Assembly (NCBI GenBank): GCA_049680295.1
Contig: JBAUHN010000065.1
Span: 1 to 9,873, forward strand
Origin: JBAUHN01 sp049680295
Lineage (GTDB): Bacteria > Pseudomonadota > Alphaproteobacteria > Rhodobacterales > Rhodobacteraceae
DNA length: 9,873 bases
Reading direction: 5' to 3'
This document shows positions 1-6,169 of this stretch, piece after piece. The position numbers were made by a program, and so were the translations under genes. The notes under the pieces are model-generated. The model did no database searches and was not told where the DNA came from. It worked only from the letters and a program-made list of their open reading frames with translations. Positions within the stretch are counted from its first letter, which is position 1; each line of letters opens with the position of its first letter.

Positions 1-482
1 ATCGTAGACCGAAAGGTTGTAAAATCATGCCGCCCCAGCAGAAACTCGGCACCTTCCTGCATCAACTCCAGATCAAGCGGGCGTTTGACCTGCCAAACCA
101 GTCCGGCCAGATGCGTCACCGGTGCGCGCCGATAGAACACGCGAAAGATATATCGCCGCTCTTTTGCTGAAAACCTTGCATGCCATGCATCGCTGACCGG
201 GGCACAATCCACAATCGCAACCGGGTTCGGTTTGAGATGATAATTCAGCGCCTCGGACAGCCGAAACGGAGTCCATTTCTGCGTCAGATCGCAATGCGCC
301 ACTTGCGCCGTGGCATGAACCCCCGCATCCGTGCGCCCTGCGGCGGCGATATTGTGGGGTCCGGGTTCCACCTTGGCCAGCGCCGTCTCAACCGCGCCTT
401 GCGCCGACGGGTAGTCGATTTGACGTTGCCATCCGACAAACGGTGCACCGTGATATTCTATTTTGAGCGCATAACGAGGCAT
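1..482 (-). CDS. truA: tRNA pseudouridine synthase A, N-terminal part (partial)
   Basis: TruA converts U38-U40 in the anticodon stem-loop of many tRNAs to pseudouridine in the cytoplasm. The reading frame starts at the ATG complementary to 480-482 and gives 160 residues before leaving the window; the usual length is about 250-270, so roughly the last 40% is missing. Visible landmarks are MPRYALKIEYHGAPFVGWQRQ at the N-terminus, the catalytic motif GRTDAGVH at residues 49-56 with nucleophile Asp52, HARFSAKERRY at 101-111 (the Tyr corresponds to the active-site tyrosine) and LLGRHDFTTFRS at 148-159. It is divergent from the YcjX-like gene with 108 bp between them, so its promoter should lie in that gap. 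No good Shine-Dalgarno precedes the start. Identification is by motif recognition and is secure. Confidence 0.97.
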   Translation of the reverse strand, partial: MPRYALKIEYHGAPFVGWQRQIDYPSAQGAVETALAKVEPGPHNIAAAGRTDAGVHATAQVAHCDLTQKWTPFRLSEALNYHLKPNPVAIVDCAPVSDAWHARFSAKERRYIFRVFYRRAPVTHLAGLVWQVKRPLDLELMQEGAEFLLGRHDFTTFRST

Positions 483-491
483 AGGCCACGC

Positions 492-518
492 CCTATAACG
501 CCATGCTTTCGCCGTCAA
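492..518 (-). promoter_or_regulatory. weak candidate promoter for truA
   Basis: On the minus strand TTGACG (complement of 513-518) is followed after 15 bp by TATAGG (complement of 492-497). The spacer is shorter than the preferred 17 bp. The predicted start would fall only a few bases before the truA ATG at 482, giving an almost leaderless mRNA, which would fit the lack of a Shine-Dalgarno. This is the best match in the divergent gap but it is weak. Confidence 0.25.
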
Positions 519-590
519 ATCCCGATGTGCACTGGCGTGCGCGTGTGGCGGTGCCTATGTAGGCCCTAGTCAATTTGCGAAGGGCGGGCT

Positions 591-2012
591 TTGGTTTTGG
601 TAATTTCTACGCTTGCTGACATGGTGGTGCGTCAGGTCGAAAACGTGCAAGACACCGTCAACGAGGCACTTTTTGAACCGGTGATCCGGCTTGGTGTGAC
701 GGGCCTTGCGCGATCGGGCAAGACGGTATTCATAACGTCCCTGATTGCAAACCTGCTTGATTCCGGACGCATGCCGCAATTGCTGGCGGCCAGTGAAGGC
801 CGGATTGAGGCCGCTTTTTTGCAACCCCAACCCGATGACACGGTGCCGCGATTTGACTATGAACAGCACTTGTCCACCCTGACCTCGGCCACTCCGGCAT
901 GGCCCGAAAGCACCCGTGCGATCAGCGAATTGCGCCTGTCCTTGCGGGTCCGGCGCAAGGGGTTACTGTCGGGACTACAAGGCCCGCGCACCCTACACAT
1001 TGATATTGTGGACTATCCTGGCGAATGGCTGTTGGACTTAGCGCTTTTGGACAAATCCTACACCGAATGGTCCGCGGAGGTTTTGAACCGCATCAAAGAC
1101 CGGCCAGAGGCGGCGAAATACGTCGCCGAGGTCGGCGCGATCAACGTGGCGGACAGATTGGACGAACCGGTCGCACAGCAATTAGCGGCCCGTTTTACCA
1201 GCTATCTGGATGCGGCACGTGATGCGGGGTTTTATGATTGCACGCCGGGGCGGTTTTTGCTGCCGGGCGATTTGGCCGGTTCGCCAGTGCTGACCTTTGC
1301 GCCCTTGCCGGGGCAGGATACCGGCCCGCGAAAATCACTGATCCGTGAAATGTCGCGACGGTTTGAGGCATATAAATCGCGGGTCGTAAAACCGTTCTTT
1401 CGTGATCATTTTGCCCGCATTGACCGGCAGGTTGTCTTGGTTGACGCCTTGGGTGCGATCCACAAAGGACCGCGTGCTGTTGAGGATATGCGCGGTGCCA
1501 TGACCGATATTCTGGCCAGTTTCCGCCCCGGCCGGAATGCGTTTCTGAATCAGTTGTTTCATGGAAAACGGGTTGAAAAGATTTTGTTTGCGGCCACCAA
1601 GGCAGATCATCTGCATCACCGTCAGCATCCGCAATTGACCGCGATTATGCAGGCGTTGGTGCGCGGGGCGTCGGACCGGGCGCAGTTCGCCGGTGCGCAA
1701 ACCTCGGCGATGTCGATCGCCTCACTACGCGCCACCACCGAAGAGACCATTCACCATGATGGCGGCCCGCTGGATGTTGTGCGCGGCACGCTGCTGGATA
1801 GCGGCAAAAAGGCCGCATTCTATCCCGGCGATCTGCCCGATGATCCGGCGCAGTTGCTGACACCAGCGCGCAACGGCGATGCAAATTGGCTGGATCAGGA
1901 TTACCAGGTGATGAGCTTTGCCCCTTCGGTGCTGACATTGCGCCCCGGCGATGGCCCGCCCCATATTCGCCTTGATAAAGCGGCGCAATTTTTGTTGGGG
2001 GACAGCCTGTGA
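591..2012 (+). CDS. YcjX-like P-loop GTPase (DUF463 family)
   Basis: This is a 473-residue protein of the YcjX family, whose members carry a Ras-like GTP-binding fold; in enterobacteria ycjX-ycjF belongs to the phage-shock (envelope stress) regulon. The exact role is unknown. Seen here: P-loop GLARSGKT at residues 38-45, a switch-II-like DYPGEW at 141-146 and a TKAD guanine-specificity motif at 336-339. There is no signal peptide or membrane segment, so it is probably cytoplasmic or membrane-associated through its partner. The chosen start is TTG at 591, with GAAGGG at 579-584 six bases upstream. An in-frame TTG at 597 and ATG at 621 are alternatives; all leave the P-loop intact. It is followed after 46 bp by the YcjF-like gene, as expected for this pair. 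No psp genes are in the window. Confidence 0.93.
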   Translation: MVLVISTLADMVVRQVENVQDTVNEALFEPVIRLGVTGLARSGKTVFITSLIANLLDSGRMPQLLAASEGRIEAAFLQPQPDDTVPRFDYEQHLSTLTSATPAWPESTRAISELRLSLRVRRKGLLSGLQGPRTLHIDIVDYPGEWLLDLALLDKSYTEWSAEVLNRIKDRPEAAKYVAEVGAINVADRLDEPVAQQLAARFTSYLDAARDAGFYDCTPGRFLLPGDLAGSPVLTFAPLPGQDTGPRKSLIREMSRRFEAYKSRVVKPFFRDHFARIDRQVVLVDALGAIHKGPRAVEDMRGAMTDILASFRPGRNAFLNQLFHGKRVEKILFAATKADHLHHRQHPQLTAIMQALVRGASDRAQFAGAQTSAMSIASLRATTEETIHHDGGPLDVVRGTLLDSGKKAAFYPGDLPDDPAQLLTPARNGDANWLDQDYQVMSFAPSVLTLRPGDGPPHIRLDKAAQFLLGDSL

Positions 2013-2032
2013 TGATGTTGATAACGGCAAAC

Positions 2033-2053
2033 GTCCTCTTCGAGCGAAAGGAC
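2033..2053 (+). promoter_or_regulatory. hairpin masking the ribosome site of the YcjF-like gene
   Basis: GTCCTCTT (2033-2040) pairs with AAAGGAC (2047-2053) across the loop CGAGCG, giving 7 bp with one bulged C. The right arm is the Shine-Dalgarno AAAGGA of the downstream gene, whose ATG begins at 2059. In the transcript the ribosome site would therefore be at least partly paired. The pairing is seen in the sequence; a regulatory effect is inferred. Confidence 0.4.
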
Positions 2054-2058
2054 AACTG

Positions 2059-3066
2059 ATGGCAAAAGGTCCGGTTCTCATAGATCTTGACGCGGCCTCG
2101 GAAAAAATGCCCTCCGTCGCTGATGCCCCTGTGGTGCCAGAACTTGGTGCGCCACTGCCGCGTGGACAGGCCATGCAAATTGCCGCGTCTTTCGCCGCGC
2201 GCAGGCCGTCGCGCCTGCTGCGGTGGTTCTGGGGGCTGTTGACGGCGTTGATTGGGGCGATTGTGTCGATCGCCGCGTGGAATTTTGTCACTGATCTGAT
2301 GTCGCAAAATTCGGTTTTGGGCTGGATTGTAAGCGCTCTACTGGTCGCCGTTTTGCTGGTTCTGGCGGCTCTCAGCCTGCGCGAGCTTGCCGCATTTAGC
2401 AGGCTAAGCCGTCTGGACAATTTGCGCCATGATGCGGCGGATGCGCTGGGCCAGTCTGATTTGACGGCAGCGCGCGATGTGACGGACAGGTTGGTGCGCG
2501 TCTACAAAGGACGTGAAGACACCAGATGGGCGCGCGACCGGTTGGCCGAGTTGCGCGGCGATCAGTTGGATGTACCTGGGTTGCTGGGCCTTGCCGAGGT
2601 TGAATTATTGGCGCCTCTGGATGCCGCCGCAAGCCGCGAGGTCGAGGCCGCAGCCCGTCAGGTTGCAACCGTCACAGCATTGGTGCCTCTGGCCTTGGCG
2701 GATGTTGCCGCCGCATTGACCTGCAACCTGCGCATGATCCGCCGGATTGCCGAAGTTTATGGCGGCAGATCAGGGTTTTTTGGCAGCTGGCGTCTGACCC
2801 GTGCGGTCCTGTCGCATCTGGTTGCAACTGGTGCCGTGGCTGTGGGCGATGACATGCTGGAACCGATTTTGGGCGGCTCGCTTTTGGGAAAATTGTCGCG
2901 ACGGTTTGGTGAAGGTCTGATCAATGGGGCGCTGACCGCACGTGTCGGCGTCGCCGCGATTGAGGTTTGTAGGCCATTGCCATTCACCCAATTGGAAAAG
3001 CCCAAAGTACGCGGCATTATCAAGCGCGCCTTGGGCGGTCTATTCGGATCCAACACGCGAAAATAG
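2059..3066 (+). CDS. YcjF-like inner-membrane protein (TIGR01620/DUF697 family)
   Basis: This is a 335-residue membrane protein of the UPF0283/YcjF family, function unknown, normally encoded beside YcjX. The N-terminal 50 residues are hydrophilic. Two transmembrane helices follow at about residues 54-76 (LLRWFWGLLTALIGAIVSI) and 86-108 (VLGWIVSALLVAVLLVLAAL). After them comes a charged helical region (about 110-165) and a C-terminal DUF697-like part with RMIRRIAEVYGGRSGF and a Gly-rich GGSLLGKLSRRFGEGLINGALTARVG stretch given here only as a landmark near residues 272-300. The start ATG at 2059 is chosen because AAAGGA lies at 2047-2052 and an upstream in-frame start at 1951 would overlap the YcjX-like gene. 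It is probably co-transcribed with that gene. Its product is the likely membrane partner of the GTPase, by analogy with the enterobacterial pair. Confidence 0.9.
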   Translation: MAKGPVLIDLDAASEKMPSVADAPVVPELGAPLPRGQAMQIAASFAARRPSRLLRWFWGLLTALIGAIVSIAAWNFVTDLMSQNSVLGWIVSALLVAVLLVLAALSLRELAAFSRLSRLDNLRHDAADALGQSDLTAARDVTDRLVRVYKGREDTRWARDRLAELRGDQLDVPGLLGLAEVELLAPLDAAASREVEAAARQVATVTALVPLALADVAAALTCNLRMIRRIAEVYGGRSGFFGSWRLTRAVLSHLVATGAVAVGDDMLEPILGGSLLGKLSRRFGEGLINGALTARVGVAAIEVCRPLPFTQLEKPKVRGIIKRALGGLFGSNTRK

Positions 3067-3164
3067 GGGGCAGTGTTTTGAAACAAGGTCCGGAATTCCA
3101 TGCTTTTCCACTATTAGAAATGACATTACTGTTTGATTAAGGGCGCACAATTAGGGGACGTCAC

Positions 3165-5888
3165 ATGGATGGTATTCTGGTCTTACTGTTTCTTTTGGCA
3201 TTGATGATCCCGGTTGCGGTTATTTATCTTCTGTTCAGCAATGGCGCGGTCAAAAAACGGGTGACCGAGTTGGAGCGTGAATTGACAGTTCTGCGTCGTG
3301 ACGGTGCTGGGCCGTCTGAAAATCCCGATACGTCACCGTCTGCTGTGGAACCAAAGGCTGCAGCTGCAAGCGGGCCGTGGAAAGCGGCACAATCATCGTC
3401 GCAAAAGTCGGATGAAACACCGGTGCGACCGCAAAAGAAACGCACGCCGCCGCCACCTCCGCGCCCTTCACCGGTGGCGGATGCTTTGGCCCGGCTGGGA
3501 CCTTGGCTGCGCGACAATTGGTTTTATGCGGTCTCGGCGCTGTCACTGGCGCTGGCGGGCGTGTTTTTGGTGCAATACGGGATGGAAAACGGATTGCTGC
3601 CGCCCCGCGCACGGGTTCTGGCGGGTCTGGGATTTGGCGCGGTCCTGATCGGTGTGGGCGAATTCATTCGGCGCCGGTTTGGCGATGGTGTTCAGTCTGC
3701 AACGGCCTATCTGCCGTCTGTGTTTTCCGGTGCAGGGATCGTGACATTGTTTGCAGCGATTTTGTCGGGGCGGTTGCTTTATGATTTGATCGGCGCGGAA
3801 ACGGCCTTGATCGGAATGGTCGTCGTAGCGATCTCGGCCCTGGTATTGGGGTGGTTTCATGGACCACTTTTGGCGGCCGTCGGCATCATCGGCGCCTTTT
3901 CGGCGCCATTCCTGGTTGGCGGATCGTCCGATGACCCCAGTTGGCTGTTTTGGTATTTTGCGCTGATTGCAGCGTTTGGGTTAGGTGTCGATACGGTGCG
4001 CCGTTGGGCGTGGGTGTCGGCATTGACACTTGTTCTGGCTTATCTGGCCGGTTGGCTGATGATCTTGGGCGATGATGGGGTTATCTGGGCGTTTATCGGC
4101 TATGTGACGGCATTGGCGGTGATGGCAATTGTCATCCCTGCACGCGGTCTGACGCCGGATCACGCAGGCACATTGGTGTCGCAAGTCGCGCGGCGTATGC
4201 GCAAATTCGAAGGGCAAGACACCTCGGACTGGCCAATTTTCCCGACGCTTTTGTCGTTTGGATCGCTTGGTGCGACCTGTGCCAGTCTTGGTGTTGTATG
4301 GGCTGCGGGCAATGCCGAATTCTGGATGGTCGCCGCGTGTTTGACAGGTTTGGCTGCCGCAGTGATGATTTGGAGCGTAAAAGCCCCGGCACTGCAGGAT
4401 CAGTCGGCGCTGCCAGTTCTCGGATTTCTGGGCGTGGTCTGCGGTCAAGGGTTCGGGTCATACGACGTCTTTGACAGATTCGCGGCAGCCTACAGCACAA
4501 CATCTGAGGCGGATTTCCCGTTGCAGGTCACAGTTTTGGTCGGGTTTGGTGTGCTCTTGAGTTTGCTTGCGGCGTGGCGCGCTGCGCGCACCACAGGATT
4601 TTCAATGATTTGGGCGGCAACTGCGGCGCTGATCGCGCCCGCAACAGCCATCCTGATCGAGGTTACTTGGACGCCTGCAGAGGTTTTTGGACCTTATGCC
4701 TGGGCGCTGCATGCGGCGGTGATTGCAGGTTTGATGGTCTTCCTGGCCGAACGGTTTGCGCGCAGGGATGGCGAAGATCGGTTGCGATTTGCGATGTTTA
4801 CGCTGTCGGCACTGTCGTCGATTGCCTTTGCTTTTGTGATCGTGTTGTCCTCGGCGGCGTTGACGGTTGCTTTGGCGGTCACGGTGGTTGCTGCTGCGGC
4901 ATTGGACCGCAGATTTAACCTGCCGCCCATGGGGATATTTATCAGCGTCGGGGTCGTGACGCTTGGCTACCGTTTGGTGGCCGATCCGGGGCTGGACTGG
5001 GCGCTGGATGCCGCCATGGCCGAAATGATACTGGCTTATGGCGGGACATTGACCGCCTTGGTTTTGGGACTTTGGCTATTGCACGGGCGGGAACGGTTGG
5101 TGACACAGGTCATGCTGGACAGTGCGGCCTGGTCGACGGGGGGCGTGTTGGTCAGCCTGCTGATCTGGCGTGCCATTGATGCGCAAACCGGCGGTGGCGG
5201 CATTGACAGTCATTGGAGCATGGGCCTGTTCGCGACGATCTGGATCGGTTTGGCGATGGCGCAGGTACAAAGAGTGGCGACGGGAAAACTGGTCTTGTTC
5301 AGGCAAGCCCTGGCTGCGGTGTTTGCCGTCGTTGGGTTGGGCGCTTTGGCGCAAGGGGTGGGGGTGTATAACCCGATCTTTGGACCGGTGACCGGAGGGC
5401 AGGTTTTTGGGCCGCCTGTGCTTAATACACTGGCGGTGGCGTATTTGATGCCAGCGGCGGTTCTTGTCTTGGGGGCATTGCGGATCAAACAGATGGAACC
5501 CATCCTGCGTCTGGGCCTGTTTAGCCTGGCAGGGGTGTTGGTTGCCCTTTGGGCGACCATGGCGATCCGGCATTTCTGGCAAGGCACGGCGGGTATGGAT
5601 ATGGCAAAAGGAGTCAGCCAGCCGGAACTTTACAGCTATACGATTGCGTTGCTTTTGACGGGGGCCGTGGTTTTTTATCAATCCCTGGCACGTGTTTCTG
5701 ATATGTTGCGACGGGCCGGGCTGGTGGTGATCGGACTGGCAGTTGCCAAGGTGTTTTTGGTTGATATTTCGGGCCTTGGTGGATTGACACGGGTGTTTTC
5801 ACTATTGGTTTTGGGCCTGTCGCTTGCCGGGTTGGCAGGGTTGAACAGGTGGGCGGTGGCGCGTCAGGACATGGAAAAAGAGACCTGA
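3165..5888 (+). CDS. DUF2339 polytopic membrane protein
   Basis: This is a 907-residue protein of the DUF2339 family (predicted membrane proteins, COG5373), function unknown. It opens with a membrane helix at residues 4-24. A short charged, coiled-coil-like segment follows (VKKRVTELERELTVLRR, 29-45), then a low-complexity linker rich in Ser, Ala and Pro ending in TPPPPPRPSP (about 94-103). From residue 118 to the end it is an almost unbroken series of hydrophobic helices, probably more than twenty. Family landmarks are NWFYAVSALSLALAGVFLVQ at 118-137 with GLLPPRARVLAG just after it, and the C-terminal KVFLVDISGLGGLTRVFSLL. The start ATG at 3165 has AGGGGA at 3153-3158. It is separated by 98 bp from the YcjF-like gene, and I see no convincing promoter there, so whether it shares that transcript is open. 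Confidence 0.9.
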   Translation: MDGILVLLFLLALMIPVAVIYLLFSNGAVKKRVTELERELTVLRRDGAGPSENPDTSPSAVEPKAAAASGPWKAAQSSSQKSDETPVRPQKKRTPPPPPRPSPVADALARLGPWLRDNWFYAVSALSLALAGVFLVQYGMENGLLPPRARVLAGLGFGAVLIGVGEFIRRRFGDGVQSATAYLPSVFSGAGIVTLFAAILSGRLLYDLIGAETALIGMVVVAISALVLGWFHGPLLAAVGIIGAFSAPFLVGGSSDDPSWLFWYFALIAAFGLGVDTVRRWAWVSALTLVLAYLAGWLMILGDDGVIWAFIGYVTALAVMAIVIPARGLTPDHAGTLVSQVARRMRKFEGQDTSDWPIFPTLLSFGSLGATCASLGVVWAAGNAEFWMVAACLTGLAAAVMIWSVKAPALQDQSALPVLGFLGVVCGQGFGSYDVFDRFAAAYSTTSEADFPLQVTVLVGFGVLLSLLAAWRAARTTGFSMIWAATAALIAPATAILIEVTWTPAEVFGPYAWALHAAVIAGLMVFLAERFARRDGEDRLRFAMFTLSALSSIAFAFVIVLSSAALTVALAVTVVAAAALDRRFNLPPMGIFISVGVVTLGYRLVADPGLDWALDAAMAEMILAYGGTLTALVLGLWLLHGRERLVTQVMLDSAAWSTGGVLVSLLIWRAIDAQTGGGGIDSHWSMGLFATIWIGLAMAQVQRVATGKLVLFRQALAAVFAVVGLGALAQGVGVYNPIFGPVTGGQVFGPPVLNTLAVAYLMPAAVLVLGALRIKQMEPILRLGLFSLAGVLVALWATMAIRHFWQGTAGMDMAKGVSQPELYSYTIALLLTGAVVFYQSLARVSDMLRRAGLVVIGLAVAKVFLVDISGLGGLTRVFSLLVLGLSLAGLAGLNRWAVARQDMEKET

Positions 5889-5918
5889 AAGCCAGGCGCG
5901 GAAGTGCCATGCGATAGT

Positions 5919-5976
5919 GCCCCTGCGGGGCGGAATGGGGCGCTGCCCCAAACCCCGCGATATTTGTGCCAATTGG
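5919..5976. repeat. extragenic GC-palindrome element of Rhodobacterales type
   Basis: Two short perfect hairpins stand side by side: GCCCC-TGC-GGGGC (5919-5931) and TGGGGC-GCT-GCCCCA (5936-5950). They are followed by AACCCCGCGATATTTGTGCC and AATTGG. The order GC palindrome, CCCCGCGATATTT, then an (A)ATTGGAAG tail resembles an element I recall as frequent between genes in roseobacter and Rhodobacter genomes. The palindromes are seen directly; repeat status outside this window is from memory and was not searched. It may also help end the DUF2339 transcript, though no U-run follows. Confidence 0.5.
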
Positions 5977-5998
5977 AAGACCGCAGGTGCGGGGTCTT
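5977..5998 (+). other. hairpin between DUF2339 gene and ileS promoter
   Basis: AAGACCGCA (5977-5985) pairs with TGC plus GGTCTT (5988-5990, 5993-5998) around a tiny GG loop with GG bulged. CCGCA/TGCGG is an alternative register. It could act as a transcription end for the upstream gene, but there is no U-tract after it. Its last two bases overlap the candidate -35 box of the ileS leader. Confidence 0.35.
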
Positions 5999-6025
5999 GT
6001 CGCCGTTAGGTGGGCTGCTTATAAG
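5997..6025 (+). promoter_or_regulatory. candidate sigma-70 promoter for the ileS leader
   Basis: The -35 box TTGTCG (5997-6002; four of six consensus bases), a 17-bp spacer and the -10 box TATAAG (6020-6025; five of six) make the best promoter match in the window. The expected start, 6-8 bases after the -10 box, is at about 6031-6034. A6033 is the likely +1, which is also the first base of the leader-peptide ATG, so that message would be leaderless. The ileS 5' leader would be about 137 nt long. Confidence 0.55.
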
Positions 6026-6032
6026 CCGGGTC

Positions 6033-6083
6033 ATGACATCTATGTATGCAAGCATCATTCGAATTATTTCCCCGGCGCTCTGA
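6033..6083 (+). CDS. putative isoleucine-rich leader peptide upstream of ileS
   Basis: A 16-codon ORF encodes MTSMYASIIRIISPAL and ends in TGA at 6081-6083. Four of five consecutive codons (ATC ATT CGA ATT ATT, 6054-6068) specify isoleucine, the amino acid charged by the enzyme encoded 86 bp downstream. No clear Shine-Dalgarno precedes the ATG, but the candidate promoter would start the RNA at or next to it, allowing leaderless initiation; a second in-frame ATG at 6042 would give 13 residues. The stop codon lies in the loop of the hairpin at 6071-6099, so a ribosome at the stop would open that hairpin, while one stalled at the first Ile codons would leave it free. Such an ORF is too short for routine gene finding. 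The ORF and codons are seen; expression and role are inferred. Chance occurrence is possible but unlikely given the position. Confidence 0.6.
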   Translation: MTSMYASIIRIISPAL

Positions 6084-6099
6084 TCTTTGAGACGCCGGG
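6071..6099 (+). promoter_or_regulatory. candidate leader-peptide attenuator hairpin of ileS
   Basis: CCCGGCGCTC (6071-6080) pairs with GAG-A-CGCCGGG (6089-6099), giving 10 bp with one bulged A and the 8-nt loop TGATCTTT. The left arm is the last part of the leader ORF and the loop holds its stop codon. The sequence GGGTCC at 6097-6102 can instead pair with GGAC(G)CC at 6159-6165, which includes the end of the ileS Shine-Dalgarno GAAGGA (6156-6161). Hairpin formation would thus keep the ileS ribosome site open and its disruption could close it. No U-run follows, which argues for translational rather than intrinsic-terminator control. A further small hairpin, GATGC/GCATC (6104-6108 with 6121-6125), lies between the two partners. 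Confidence 0.5.
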
Positions 6100-6169
6100 T
6101 CCGGATGCCTGGATACTTCCGCATCAACCATCGACATTTCCGCTATTTGACATCTGAAGGACGCCCCAA

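Noticed and set aside
180..569. 129-residue plus-strand open frame across truA
   Set aside because: It is antisense to conserved TruA motifs and very Arg-rich.
483..590. Plus-strand promoter or operator for the YcjX-like gene (TATAAC at 494-499; GCCTA-TG-TAGGC at 553-564)
   Set aside because: The -10-like box lacks a -35 box, and the 5-bp inverted repeat is too short to call an operator.
1645..2420. Two overlapping minus-strand open frames of 220 and 231 residues
   Set aside because: They run opposite the end of the YcjX-like gene and the start of the YcjF-like gene, are compositionally Arg/Pro-rich as antisense frames are, and have no family features.
3067..3164. Promoter for the DUF2339 gene
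   Set aside because: TTGAAA at 3078-3083 has no acceptable -10 box at 16-18 bp, and TATTAG at 3112-3117 has no -35 box. The gap is AT-richer than its flanks but no site can be supported.
5966..6157. 63-residue plus-strand open frame in the ileS upstream region
   Set aside because: It crosses the repeat, promoter and hairpins, has no ribosome site and no recognisable sequence; the shorter Ile-rich frame fits the region better.
6033..6169. T-box riboswitch or classic Rho-independent attenuator upstream of ileS
   Set aside because: No T-box consensus (TGGNACCGCG-like) and no U-tract after any hairpin; T-boxes are also rare outside Gram-positive bacteria.
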